Part shown: positions 42,797 to 55,314 of the stretch, in pieces
Position numbering within the stretch: the first letter of the stretch is position 1
Layout: each line of letters starts with the position of its first letter
Source: Utricularia gibba
Taxonomy: Eukaryota > Streptophyta > Magnoliopsida > Lamiales > Lentibulariaceae
Assembly (NCBI GenBank): GCA_002189035.1
Contig: CM007991.1
Coordinates: 3,906,001-3,970,000 of the forward strand
Reading direction: 5' to 3'
Length of the DNA stretch: 64,000 nucleotides
The notes under the pieces: model-generated
The model's database searches: none
Seen by the model: only the letters and a program-made list of their open reading frames with translations
Told to the model about the DNA's origin: nothing
Translations under genes and position numbers: made by a program

Positions 42797-45416
42797 TCAG
42801 CTTGCGTTCTGACTCGGCATCAGACCTTTAGCACGTCTGCTTTCCATCTCAAGGTCCATCAGGGATTTGGCATGCCTGTGATACCTGGTTCTCTTCGCGG
42901 CCAGAGCTGTCACAGAGCACACACAACGTTATCTAACCGGCGCCGGAAACTGTGTGAACGGGTGGGGTGAACTTACTCAGAATTTCATGGGGAAGGCCGA
43001 AGTCGTAGTCGTTTCTTCGACGCTTGATGATGCAGTATAAGGTTGCTGCCAGGAGTGAAACTGTGATCACGCATGACAGCGCTATTGCGACCTTCCCACT
43101 GGTTGATAGGCCGTGTTTCCCCCATAAAAGGGGGCAGTTTGGTAGGGAAGGAACTCCACAGAGTCCCTTGTTACCAGACAGGCTGCAAGATCATCAAGAA
43201 TCAGACGCATGAACAAACGCATTGAGTTGAGTAGAGTGTGGCGTACTTTATAGCCCCACCACGGACACCAACCGAGTAGAGTTCCTCGGGAACTGCACCA
43301 GTCAGTAAGTTGTTGTTCAGGAACCTGAAAGCGGAAGCTGTTTAGGATTGGGTTGCACAGTTTACATTTCTTAAGGTATATGATGGACAAGAACTCACAC
43401 AAGCTGCAAACTGGAGGAAACTAGGCTATCTGGTATGAAGCCTGTGAGCTTGTTGTTTGATAAATCTCTGAGTATCAGAAAGGAAAAAAGGATAAGGATG
43501 ATGACAATGGTAAACCAAGCTTTGGATGTAATCACTCAAAAAAGCTAGTCTTACAACTTCACTAGAGACATTTGAGCCAACTGATGCGGAATTGCACCTT
43601 CCAGGGAATTGGAACTCAAATTCCTGCAGACAAAGATGCTTCAAAAACACAGAAACTCTGGTGCAATGGTTCATGGGAAGATCACAGTGAACACATACAG
43701 GCTTACTAGGTTTGCCAAAAGGCCAATTTGGTCACTGATGTACCCTTTCAAGCCCTGACTTCCAAGATCTCTGGAAAAGGAGATGAATAAGATCGATGAA
43801 CCAGGAAGCGGCAGGTTTTACTGCAGCGAGTTTTCGTAACAACTAGAAAACTCATCAAAGGGGAAGGCTTACATATGTGATATCACAAGAGAAGAACCAT
43901 CCTTGCTAGGGAAGCATGTCACGCCTTCCCAGGCATCCCATGTTGCCGGAGCACACGGGTCTCCATTCCAACCCATCCGATCCGGCACACGCAGGGATGC
44001 TTTCAGAGCTTGCATTGCAGTAACTATACCATATCCAATTACAATGTCAATAATACAAGTACAGAGTCAGGGATACTAACAAAGAGAGGATACCTCTGAT
44101 AACATAACAGGAATTCATATTTCCCTGTAAAAGGATTAAAAAACGGTTTCAAATGAACACATACCCTGATCAGGATCAGTTCTGAGATCAGGAGGAACTA
44201 TTGCATAGTTCTCAAGCCCACATATCATCGGGAAACCAATCACTGCTTCCAGTCTGATGTTAATAATCGTGCTGCTCAAGTTCTTGACTAAATAACTCCA
44301 ATCGTAAGCACTGAAGCTACCAACTTCTTTGAACACATCCACTCTAGTGGCATTCTCCCCATTCACAAAAATATCGAGCACCCGCTGCCCCTCCTTGGTC
44401 ACATTTGAGTCAATCTCCGCAAAATGGAAAACTAGCAGATAATCCAGTTTCGCGTCTACAGGCAACTCATACTCCAGAGCCACATCTTCATTTCCAAAAA
44501 CCATAGTTGCCGTTTGGTACAGCTTCTGTGAGTAATAGTTTGGGGCTGTTTCAGTATTCGTTATTGGTTTTACAGCAGAAATGGATTTTATCACGACATC
44601 TCTTGAAGGGTTTCTGAATAATGCCTCAGGCTGCCACGAACGCCCAAAGAAATCAGTGTCGTTGGTGAATCCGGGACCCCATTTTTCCGCCCAAGACGAA
44701 AACCTCCCGTAATTCACGAGAACGTATTTGGTTGAATTCTTTCCCAATTCAAAGGCGTAAGCTTCTGGATCAATCTGCGTCAATTCCAGAGACCCAATAA
44801 CCGGAGAATCAGTACCGATACTGTAGAAGCATGTATCAACAATGGGCCCTTCTTGATAGAAGAAAAGATCAGAGTAAGCGCCGGTCCGGGAAACGGATTC
44901 AAGCCAAGGGGATCTCCAGGAGAACACCAAAGTTCCCTCGACGGAGACATCGAAAGACGGGGAATGTGACCGCCCATCGTAATTATCGTAGACTATGAAT
45001 GTTCGAAGCAAGTAGCGGGCACCATCGGCGATACCCGGAACAGAGTAGCAATTCTTCTTACCTGTAGAGATGGGGAAATAGCGAACGGTCTTTTCATGAC
45101 TCTGCGTAAACCTCAATGGCTCAGAAACGACTCCAATCCCGCCAGCGGAATAGTATCTGTCTGATAACCAAGTCGTGTTGAAGGAATCGGTAGAATTGAT
45201 TAAACCTCCGGAATCAATATGCAAACTGTAGTCTGCACAAGAAAGACCACACCAATAGATCCAAATGGGTGATCAACAAACAAGAGAATGTAGATTAGAG
45301 GAACAAAAACCCAGAAACAGAAACGACAGAAGATTCTTCCATAACTTACTGAAAGGGTATGCAGAAGCAGTAATCGTGAGAGACAAGACCAGCAGAAGTA
45401 GAGACAAATTTGACAT
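42797..45416 (-). CDS. RLP4-like: Receptor-like protein with malectin-like and LRR domains, no kinase
   Basis: Nine exons, minus strand: 45350-45416, 44165-45232, 43873-44023, 43699-43770, 43555-43623, 43399-43467, 43247-43324, 42977-43182, 42797-42906. All phases agree, giving 629 residues. Signal peptide: MSNLSLLLLVLSLTITASA. The large second exon is a malectin-like carbohydrate-binding domain (HIDSGGLINSTDSFNTTW ... RSWQPEALFRNPSRDVV ... FHFAEID). RVPDRMGWNGDPCAPATWDA is the LRR-preceding cap. Four LRRs follow in 69-78 base exons (LGSQGLKGYISDQIGLLANL, LNLSSNSLEGAIPHQLAQMS, LDLSNNKLTGFIPDSL, FLNNNLLTGAVPEELYS). Then come the Cys cap GNKGLCGVPSLPNC, a membrane helix (VAIALSCVITVSLLAATLYCII) and a short basic tail KRRRNDYDF. 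There is no kinase. Arabidopsis RLP4 has this design and length; it is reported as a plasma-membrane protein. Confidence 0.93.
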
Positions 45417-46862
45417 GGCAGAGAAAAATGACAAAAAGCCAAGACTCCAATGCCGCGGCCGTTTATTTGTTTTATCCGATGTGAAGGTACTGCAGGAAAT
45501 CAAAGGAGCCGCCGTGATTACCGCCTTCCGCCGCCCGCGTGGGGGCAAGTGAAGTAAACACCGGAACACAAATCATTTCAAAAGAGGAAGACGATTTAAT
45601 TCCGACTTTGACCAGCCGAAAAAGAAACCTTTAATCGTATTATCTTATGCTAATTAATCCCAACCGATTTTTAATTTCCATTAAATAAATTAAATTATTG
45701 ACAAAATTCGTAATTCCAATTTCCCAATTTCATACTCAAAATTAATATATATTTTGACCTCTATATATTCTATATTTGCATATTGACCCCTAAGAGCATA
45801 TTCGATGGGATAATTTTGGTATTAATAAGGGGTGTTTTTGCAAATAACCCATATACTCATATTGCCCTATTTCGCTTATAATTTTAACATTAAGTTAATT
45901 TACTCGATAAATAATTTAATTAAAATAAGAATTAATTATATATTTCTAGTTTTTAGAATAAAATTAATAAAAAAATGATTTGGTTGTAGGGTTTAAATGA
46001 TGGTTACAATATAAGAGGATTAAAAAAATCTAATTGGTTGATAAAAAAATTAAATGAAATGAAAAAGACGGAGGAGGAGGGAGCTCTGACCACCACGTGG
46101 GTCTGTCGGAGATTCATTAACTTGCTTTGGCTGCAGTTGATTTTGTTGTTGTCGTGTGGTAATTGGTCGGACTCTCACGGATTAACGGCTGCATGTTGAC
46201 TCACATGGTTATCTCCGACCAGCCGGTAGGTGGAGCCCGGGGACTCCTATTTCGGAGGTTCATGTAATGGGGCAGCCGGAGTGGAGTTCATTTGTTCCGT
46301 TGAGGAAATGTTGGGCTCCTCGGAGGAATTAATGGGCGTTGAGGGGAACCAGAACAAACATGTTTTCCTCCGCCGGGGAACCACATTTTCCGGCGTCACG
46401 AGGATGAGAGAAATGACTCAGTCAATGTGAAGATTCGCAGTGTGTGTCGTTGTTTTTCTCTTCACGAGTGCAGCCAGTGACGGCGGATTTGCATCAAAAG
46501 CTTACATATCAAGGACATGAAATATGAACTAAACGCCGTTCATGGAGACCGACACGGAACGGCGGCGCAGCCGGTTGCAGGCATGGCCGACTTCTCATTA
46601 GCAGATGAGAATACAAACAAACAAAAACACTGTTGCGCCATGGTCGCCTGTTTTTCAGCCTATCCCACCATAAGATAACATATGCCTATGTTTGGTGACG
46701 ATCCAATTGCTCTAAAGGAACTCTCGTCACCACCAGTTAACTTGATTGTGTAATTTACAAAACTACTACAAGCAAACCCTTAGTTGATCAGAACACAGCC
46801 ACACAAACAACACAAAAAAAGGTCATATAATAACTAAGTAATCCTTAAGGGAACCTGTGTTT
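45417..46862. other. RLP4 promoter, AT-rich spacer and bHLH 3' flank
   Basis: 45,570-46,060 is AT-rich. 46,080-46,610 is GC-richer and contains a CACGTG at 46,094 and a 66-codon plus-strand open frame starting with GTG at 46,230, without a domain. The rest is the 3' flank of the minus-strand bHLH gene. Confidence 0.45.
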
Positions 46863-48530
46863 TCATTTGATACTGGTATTGGTTCTTTGTCTCTTAACTG
46901 TCCCTGAACCAGACTCGTCACCATTGCATTTCTCCATGACTGATTTAAAGGCTTCTTGTATTGAAGATATAGAGAGTTGCTGCTGCCCCAGAGCTTCACT
47001 GTCTTCATCGTCATCTCGGGTTATGAACAGCACATTCTTTACTCTTCCTCCAAGAGTAGTGATTTCTGCTTTCAAGGTTTTGAGTTTCAAGGCTTTGAGA
47101 GTGCTGATCAGGTCCGGCAAGAGATCGGCTCGATCTTTGCAGCAAATGGACGTCTTGATCACCAGTTTACCTGCTTCATCTGATGCATTTTCAACAGAAA
47201 GCTCATCTACCTCAGTTGGAAATGCGCTTGTTTCAGCAATCTGTGATGTCTGCCGCTTTAACTCCTTCACATGCTGGATGACTTCTGCAAGCAATGAAGC
47301 TTTATCCGTCTGTCAAAAGCACAAAAATAACCATTATTTTTACCATCCTCCTCTTCATTAATCACCCACCATTGAAGCACACGCAGTTGCATGTTTTTTT
47401 CCTAATAAAGATGAGATTTTTGTAGAAAATACAAAATGAGTTTCGAGGATGAAACACAAATAACCATTTTCAACTCACCTCAACTGCACATCACTCATGA
47501 ATTTTGCTACAAAGCTGTATGCTTTGTTTCTTCCAGGGAATAAAGATAAGAGTTTTGGGAAAAATCGAAGCCGGGTATCGAGAATAAGCACAATGCGCAC
47601 ATTAGTCACCTTACCCAATTAACCATGAAATTACCTTACCCAAATGCGCACATTGATCTTGCTACAAAGCATTAAACCTTGTTTTCATTTCCAGGAAAAA
47701 GAAGAGATTTCTGGGGAAAATAAAAACTGGGTTTCGAGGTTCTTCGGCCAAAAGGTGTTAAATTGTAATGATCAGTGATGGGATTTGGGAATTGGAATGG
47801 AATAATTCAATTCCAAGTGAGAGAACGAACCAATCAACTGACAAGAATGCTCCTTTGTCTGTCTGTCTTTACACAAGAAATCTCTCTGAAGAAGTATTCA
47901 GTAAAGGCTTTTTCTTTCTTTTTCATCACAGCAAAAACCGGCAAGAATTTCGCATGGGAAGCTTTTTAACTGCTCCATGGTTCCTCTTTACCTTATCATG
48001 CTAGCGACACCAGCGCATCTTTCCTTTTCCTTGGAACCATCATTTTTCTTAGAGTTGTAATGCATATTAAATAGATAAAAAATGCTTACTTTTGTGGTGC
48101 TTGGCAGCAAGCTTCTGAGTTTATCAAGGTGAGTTTTGATTCTCTCGCGGCGTCTTCGTTCAGCCTCGCTGTGACTCTTTGACGCAGCAAGCGCCTTGGC
48201 ATCCATTATTTCTTGCGCGGTCATTTTCTGGAGCTCAGCATGGAGACCAAACCCACCCAAGGACTCAGAAATGAGTCTCAGATGATTCTCCGACGACCCG
48301 CCGTCATACCCAAATGGGCGCCGGGTGAATGAGCACGGCGGCGGGGGTGGCGGTGGGGAAGGGAGAAGAAACGGGTCATGGTCACGAACCGGGTTTGAGA
48401 AGTTATGAACCGGAGGAACATTCCATTGAAAAACTTCAGGGAACGCCACACCGCCCCAAACCCCAGTGTAACCATCGCCGGCGGCGTTCTGCTGCTGCAT
48501 CTGAATGTCAAAACAAGGAAACCCCAACAT
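46863..48530 (-). CDS. TMO5-like (bHLH30/32 group): bHLH transcription factor of the TMO5 / TMO5-LIKE group
   Basis: Two exons, minus strand: 48090-48530 and 46863-47309, phase-0 intron, 295 residues. The N-terminal part has a proline run (SPPPPPPPC) and the conserved block LISESLGGFGLHAELQKMTAQEIMDAKALAASKSH. The bHLH basic region carries His120, Glu124 and Arg128 (HSEAERRRRERI), the E-box/G-box contact triad. The helix-loop-helix spans the intron (LDKLRSLLPSTTK | TDKASLLAEVIQHVKELKRQ). An ACT-like C-terminal dimerisation region follows (KLVIKTSICCKDRADLLPDLISTLK). In Arabidopsis, TMO5 and T5L proteins pair with LHW to drive cytokinin synthesis and periclinal divisions in vascular tissue, or cause shoot phenotypes. 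The ATG at 48530 is the first after an in-frame stop; the TATA at 48803 suggests a leader of about 250 bases. Confidence 0.95.
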
Positions 48531-48802
48531 CAACTCCAGTTCGAAAGCAACTTGGAAATAAGATTACCTTTAGGGTTGATAATAAAAGATGGCGAAAAGG
48601 GGGAGAACAAGGGATCAAGAGATAGTGAACAGAAAGACAAAGGGATCTATGGTCTCTTTCAATCTATTACCTTGTTGTGGATTCGTAATGGAGACTGATG
48701 GGAAGAAAAGAGCACTTTCCCCTTTTTATGCAAGAACAAAAATGAAGAAGAAAATTGTCATCATCCTTTTGATCTGTTCGGTTCCTTGTCGCTGGCTCCT
48801 GT

Positions 48803-48810
48803 CTTTTATA
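48803..48810 (-). promoter_or_regulatory. TATA box of the bHLH gene
   Basis: TATAAAAG on the minus strand in the context ctctataaaagacagg, about 270 bases upstream of the ATG at 48530. Confidence 0.55.
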
Positions 48811-50066
48811 GAGTAGCACCAACTATGTCTAGTTTTCGTCTTTACTTTCTTCATACGCCATATACAAATTTTACACTAAAAAAGTTTATTAGGAACACTT
48901 ACTCAGCTTTGTATACAAATATAGGGAAACAGCACCATAACATGGAAGCAGGGATTGGTCCACACCGACCAGCATTGATCATCGATTACTCTGTTTCCTG
49001 TGCCGAGCTCATCAGACTGCTGTGTTTCTTTGGAAGTTTTGTCATTCGTTTAACTCGTGTTTTTCATGCTTAATCCCACTGATACCCAGAGTTAGTGGTT
49101 ATGGGATTTGGAATCAAAAAACACTGTAAAAAGTGGAAGCAGAAAGCAGTACGGTGGGTGCGTGTAGGCGTATCCACGCGGAAGGGTTTGTGGTTCCGAA
49201 AGAGGTGATGCAATGATTATGTCTTGGAACACACTCTTGCTTTGGTGGCCCGTCATCTTCGCCTTTATTCTTCTCCCCTTACAGTCCCTGTCTCCCTTCG
49301 CTTCTCGTCTGCTTCTGCAGTCTTACAGACGACCACCAACAACAACAAAAAAAGCAGATTTTTTTTTCTTTCTTTCTGGGCGTTGAATAATCATGCAATG
49401 AAGCGTAGCAAGACATCTCTCGAGCCCTGGAACCCGCAACACACGTCACGTTACAAGGCGGGCCACGACGTTTTCAGCCCCAGACGAGCAGAGCTTTGCT
49501 GGCTTCACTTCGCTAGAATGAATCAGCAGCAGTAAGTAGACTGTTTCTTGACTCCATTGCTTAATGACATGCGCGCTTTAGACCACGCCCATCATCAAGG
49601 ATTCCCCTCAGATCATGTGGAACATCTCATAATTATGCACCAGCAGAATGATATACTCCACAAACCTCGATTACCAACAAGAAAACCCTAAAATCGAACC
49701 CACAGAACAAGGGGAAAAGGGACCCCAACACAAGAGATATCCATGTCAGGCTTTTATGGTAGATATGTCTTGCTCATGTTGATGATTTTGTGGCCAAGTA
49801 GAATTTTTAGTTTAGGAACATGTACAAGAATGTAAGAACATTCGGTATATTTTAAAATGGTTAATCTGAAAAGGAACCAGAAGCCCGCCTGCGCCAAACC
49901 CCTCCTTTTGACCGAGATGAGTTGAAGGCACCAGGGAAAAAGAACGCAACAACCAACACGACGGTCTACCAGTTTGGTTTGGACGCAAGGCAACAATTGG
50001 TTGGGCTTCTTTTACACCCGTCAACAACGCATACCGTGACACCATTCGTATGCATCTAATTTATAT

Positions 50067-50486
50067 ATTCAATTCTTACGATTTTACGTTTTTGTTGTAT
50101 TTACTTTGATTTTCTAGAAATTCATCTATTCAAGTGATTTAATATTTAGAGTAACAATAAAAAGATATTAATATAATGATATACATTATTTTATATTTTT
50201 TTTTATATTTCAAGTTTAAAAACATTTCCTAACATAAGAAAAAAGGAAACACTACGGGTTCATAAGCTAGTTAGTCTATATAATAATTTACATTCTTATT
50301 ACAAAATATTATTCATTTTGTACATTCAATTCTTATGCTTTTTATATTTTTGGTATCCTTTCCAAGAAAGTCATCAATTATCAAATTAATTCGGATCATA
50401 AATGATTTAATATTTAGAATAACAATAAAAAATATTAATATAATGATATATGAAACATTATGGGTTCACGAGCTAGTTAGTCTATG
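50067..50486. repeat. Diverged direct repeat, two AT-rich copies
   Basis: Copy A is about 50067-50280 and copy B about 50324-50486. Both start with attcaattctta(c/t)g, share a core of gatttaatatttaga and taacaataaaaa and tattaatataatgatata, and end with (c/t)gggttca(t/c)(a/g)agctagttagtctat. A third fragment of the initial part occurs near 51,788-51,855. The copies have no coding capacity or clear inverted ends. They look like a degenerate non-autonomous element or a local duplication. Confidence 0.75.
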
Positions 50487-53099
50487 CTTTTTTTCATCGG
50501 TAAAAGCAAATTCATCATGTATTTTCATCTATGTTGACATTCATGCCCAATATTTTTAAAGTATGTTTGGGTTATTAAAAAATTTTAAAAATGATCTCAT
50601 ATATTATCTTTATTCGAATCTAATTTTTTTTTATTAAAATCAGACGATGAAACATATTTCTGATATCTTGACAACGTGACGTGGCATCTTGGTTGGTCCA
50701 CATTCCTCCAAAAACCCTTGCAAGGAGCCCCCCACACTTTTCGCCCCTTTCCACTTGTCCCCGCAACAAAATCTTTTTTCTTTTTTGGAATTTCAGGAAA
50801 TGATAATACCGACCCGACCCCACCACCCTGACATCACTCCCACGCTTCCGTGACGTACGGCCCATCCCAAGAACATACTAGTGGACTATTCGTCTGGGCT
50901 AAGCATTTAATAATAATATTTAATTAAATCAGAAATTTTAGACGACTCTCATGGTTGGGCCCGGTTTCAGACCCAGAGCATGGAGTCCGGCCCACATTTA
51001 GTCTCTGTTCTCAAACTATGAACGAAGCCCATACAAACACGGGGCTCAATAAGGGCCCATCAGTTGCCCTATTGCATGTGTTTTCAACTAGAGATGTGTA
51101 CATTGCGAACCTAATTAATCGATAATTTTCAATTCAATTTAATTTTTTGAAATTTATATCAAATATTTAAAATAGGCTACCTACTTGATCCATAGTTATT
51201 AATCAAAATTGTACGCGTGCATGATATAATTGAAATAATAACAATATTGTTTTCATAATAAATTATTCATTTTTTTATTTTTAAAAATGAATGAAAATAG
51301 AAAAATAAAAGAGTTGAAAAGTTGAGTTACTTCCAAAAGTACCAAAAACATGGGTTTTGGAGATGAAAACCAAACAAAAAGATGAAGATTTGGAGTGAAC
51401 CAATAAGAAACAATGAATGTGAATCTTGATTCAAATAGTGCATGTAAACTTGAAGCATGACACATGTTCAATATGTTATACTAAAATAGTGTTGCTCTGT
51501 CATTTATATAGCATTTCGCTCAACTAGTAACATATTTAATCTACTATTGAGTAAGAGTCATATTTCTTCTTGTGATAACATGGGTACACTCATATTAAAA
51601 TCTTAATTTTTCAGCTCAAATTCTTATAGACAAGTATTTATATTTGACATCTTCAATATTATAGGGCACTTCAATTCATCTTAAGATTAACATCACTTAT
51701 TCATTAGAGATTCATGGTTATAAAACATACTTGATAAGGAAAAAACATAATGATCTATATCTGTTTTGTACAATATTATATGATTTGAACATTCAATTTT
51801 TATGATTTTATATTTTCTACATCTTTGGGTCGATTTCCCATAAGGTTCACCTATGCTTATATTACTCTCGTCCAAACATGTTTAACTTTGAAATTTCTAT
51901 TAAGAAACTTCTATCATGCTTAAAAAGTATCTTGCAAGATTTATATAATCATTTTATTCATTCTCATCCTTTCCTCATTCCTAACAGATATGGGATTTGC
52001 TTAGGAGACTTGCGACCTTCCTTGGGCGGGCCATCATATTATCAAAACTCAAATTAAATTTTTAGAAAAGAAAGTATAGTAAACACAATGACAATAATTT
52101 GATGCAAAAATATAAAGATATAAAGAAAAAAGTATCTAGGACACCCATATTGCAATGAGTTTCTTATAGGGGAAGTATCCCAACCTTTTATTGGATTCTT
52201 TATTCTTATCCCATGGTTTGAATAAGTTATTCATATCATCTAATATTTTTATCTAAAAATTTTGTGAATATCTTTTCATATTAGTGTGGATTTTAGTCAA
52301 ACATTCATGTTTTCATGTCTCTTGAGTTTATACTTAGATCCAAATTAATGCACTTCTTAACCAGAAAATTATTAGACATTAATTTTTTTTTCTTTAAATT
52401 CAATCGAAAATATTATAAAAATTCATAAAAAATATACTTTCACTTTAAAAATACCACATTGATGCAAATGATATAAAATTAATAAAAAATAATGAAAAAA
52501 ATAAATAAATAAATTTTAAAAAGTGATGTAATGGAACGACCAGCACCCTCTTTTGAATGACCCCATCCTAAAATGGAAGGGGGTAAAGGATGAGGTTCAT
52601 CTACTACAGTTAGTTTATCCCTTCCTGTCCACAAGAGGCAAACCAATCATCTGCAACATCCACTCAGAAACTAGCCCAGAGATAGGGATGCAGGTAGCCT
52701 GTCTTCAGGGCAGTGCCAGCAGTCAGCCACAGAAAGACAGGTATGCAGGCACCCTTGCATACGAAATTAGGTTTCTTCTTTCAAATGCATAGTAGAACAG
52801 TGTCCCCTCCTGTCAAATGCAACATGCTCGATCTCAACTCTCCGACCCCAGTAAGTGAAAACCCTATCCTTCAGTGTTTGCCTCTCACTTGTTTCTGTTT
52901 TGTTTTTTCCGTTCTCTTATCATCATGTGTGAGTGTGGTATGGTCAGTGCCAGCTCTGCTTTATTCTGTTTCATGTAGCCTTTATCTACTGTTGAATTAG
53001 CCAAGAAAGAAGGATGTGTTTTAGCTTTGCTTTGTACTGTCCCTTCTTTTTTTGTTACTGGTCCGGAAGGCGTTTGTTTCTAGTTCTGAATCAAAAGAA

Positions 53100-53999
53100 A
53101 TGTTTGATTGGTTCAGCATTGATAATCTTCTTTTGGAATGCGGATTCACAAGCCTATCAGAGAATGCTGGAAATGCAGCGGCCATGGCTTTGGGGTCAGC
53201 AGAGTTTGCTGGTCCTTTTCTGGAGGAGCATGAGTTTCCCTTGAACCAGATGCTGAATCGGGAAGAAGCAGGCATCAAGGAGGATTCAACTTCAAAGCTA
53301 GGGATTCTGCAGAAGCAGGGATCAGGGCAGAAAGATAGGCACAGTAAGATTTACACTGCGAAGGGATATAGAGATAGGAGGGTGAGGCTGTCTCTTCAAG
53401 TGGCTCGTAAGTTCTTTGATCTTCAAGATTTGTTGGGCTACGACAAATCCAGTAAAACCATTGGTTGGTTGCTCGATCAATGCAACAAAGAAATAAAAGA
53501 TCTCAAGGATTTACAGCCAGGCAACTGGGTAAAAGAGGGGAAAACTGAATCTGAAAGTGAGGACAAGGTATCCGCTGTTGTTCAACACAAGTCAAGAAAT
53601 AAAAGGGTTGTTTCTAAGAAACCAAGAAAAAGGGCTTGCGAAAGGGATATGAAGGAGTCGAGGGAGAAGGCAAGAGCTAGGGCAAGGTGTAGAACAAGGG
53701 AACAAAGACTTATCAAGAAGCAGATGAGCCAATGGAGCCCTAATTTTTTTGAAGAACCCGATCAAGGATCACACATAAGTGTTCATTCTCACAACAGAGA
53801 TGTGGGTACAATTGAAAAGCTTTTGGGCACTGAAACTGCAGCTACCACATCAACTTCTTGCCCTAGTTTTTCAACATTTTGCTACCTCCCTGCCACAGCA
53901 GACAGCCATTTCCAGGAACTTACTGGAAATTGGGAAATTCAGGAGAATAACAAACAGTTCGCATCCGTAGACCAGCCGGTTTACTCGTTGCTTCCATGA
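53100..53999 (+). CDS. TCP (BRC1/TB1-like): TCP transcription factor, CYC/TB1 class with R domain
   Basis: 299 residues from the first in-frame ATG at 53100 (MFDWFSIDN). The TCP domain lies at about 76-135: basic part [21 protein letters not shown], then helix-loop-helix [25 protein letters not shown]. The polar R domain at about 186-203 ([17 protein letters not shown]) identifies the class II CYC/TB1 subgroup (TCP1/12/18). These nuclear factors restrain axillary bud growth or shape dorsal organs. The second helix reads [16 protein letters not shown] where most members have TVEWLLxxxxxAIKEL. The N-terminus is short for the group. The frame is open upstream to 53052 without ATG, and an upstream exon ending 52850 (possible start MLDLNSPTP or further upstream) could join through an acceptor at gtccggaag; I cannot confirm it. 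Confidence 0.9.
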   Translation: MFDWFSIDNLLLECGFTSLSENAGNAAAMALGSAEFAGPFLEEHEFPLNQMLNREEAGIKEDSTSKLGILQKQGSGQKDRHSKIYTAKGYRDRRVRLSLQVARKFFDLQDLLGYDKSSKTIGWLLDQCNKEIKDLKDLQPGNWVKEGKTESESEDKVSAVVQHKSRNKRVVSKKPRKRACERDMKESREKARARARCRTREQRLIKKQMSQWSPNFFEEPDQGSHISVHSHNRDVGTIEKLLGTETAATTSTSCPSFSTFCYLPATADSHFQELTGNWEIQENNKQFASVDQPVYSLLP

Positions 54000-55314
54000 C
54001 ATTTGAGGTATATGGATGTGTCTGATCTGAATTCGAATTCAATTCATGTGCTTATTGTAGGGGTCGTTAAAGGAGTTGTTTTCAAGCGGTAGCCTGTTAA
54101 GCTTTCAAGTCCCATGTCTAGAGTAATTGTGAATGCTGAATCTTGCTGGGAGACCGGGTGGTTTAGCCCCCATTCACCATGATGAAGTTCTTGTTCGTGT
54201 ATCTCACTGGGCAGAATCAGCCACAGTGTTTGACCCATTTTACTTTTCTAGCGTACTTGGTCTTGCCGGTGCTACTTCCTTTTTAGCTTGGCATCTATAC
54301 ATTCATCAACGTTGGCTGCTGCTGGTGTTGCTCCTTAGTTGGGAGATAAGGAAAATAAGGAGGCGTCTGATAAGAGTGTTAGTATCGTATGTACATTGAT
54401 GGTGCAGGCATCCAAAATGGCTTTGGCTGTTAAGATCCATATCTAAATTTAGAACTACAAAAGTAGCCATCACTAGAGATGGAAATGGGCCACCAAAATC
54501 CTCGAAAAAACCACTCTGTAAAGCAAGGATCTGACTTTTTTCTGACATATTTGAGAATCTCTAGGCTGGATCCTTAGGGTTTGCGATCACTGTTTGAATT
54601 CAGAGTCAACAGTTGCTTTCGGGGGCCTCCCAGTCCCACCACTATTCGTCTCCCCTTTTGCTGTAATCTTCTACACCATAGAATCGAACCTTAATATCCG
54701 ACACACCGTATGAGGTGTCACCTTCTTATTGTGCGCATTTAAGTAGTAGAGCACATCAGTGAGAAGAAGGAATGTGCTGCTTCTACCTCATGGATCCCTT
54801 GGGTTCATCTTAAGGAACACAAACAAGCACATCAATGTAGCTTTGCCAACTTGCTGCAACTGATCCTTCTGCTTTGGAAATCGGTAAAAAAAAAAAAAAC
54901 TTGCGCTTCCGTGGCTTGGATTTGCAGGCATCAGGTCCCAATTCTTCCTGCCATGTGTATTCGTATATAGGGTTTATGATGTGGGTTTTTGTACGGATGT
55001 ATCTCTGTAGTCAAGATATGTTTCCATCATTGTACTGCACCTCTGCGGCGAAGCTCTTTGTCTCTCCCTCAGTGCACAAAAAATGGCCAAATATGGAATG
55101 AAGTGCTTAATGAATAAAGTTAAAACTTTGGAAGTCGCAAATAGCCTCGAAACCTGTGTAGTAACCAACAGGGTTTTGTATGAAGGCGGTTGGATTTGCT
55201 TTATATTCAAAATAAGTGGTGTTTGCAACAAAACCCAGAATAATACACTTGTAGTTGCCTCTGCAGCCATGAGCTAGGGATATTCATGGGGAAAGTATGT
55301 CCATAGATGGTGAA
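54000..55314. other. Convergent intergenic region between TCP and CHUP1 genes
   Basis: Holds the 3' untranslated regions of both genes. The composition is moderate, which suggests transcribed sequence over much of it. A plus-strand open frame of 88 codons at 54133 has no domain. No RNA gene recognised. Confidence 0.45.

Larger units (their letters stand above)
48531..53099. other. Large intergenic region between bHLH and TCP genes
   Basis: 48,531-49,100: bHLH leader and promoter. 49,100-50,040: balanced composition, several open frames up to 103 codons without domain. 50,067-50,486: a duplicated AT-rich repeat unit (separate entry). 50,620-51,080: balanced, with TGGGCC/AAGCCCA motifs and a minus-strand open frame of 81 codons with no recognisable domain. 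51,100-52,540: AT-rich, with another fragment of the same repeat family near 51,790. 52,550-53,099: promoter and leader of the TCP gene, including a possible small upstream exon ending at 52850 (ACCCCA|GTAAGT). Confidence 0.5.

Noticed and set aside
46867-47361. Plus-strand open frame of 164 codons
   Set aside because: Antisense shadow of the second bHLH exon.
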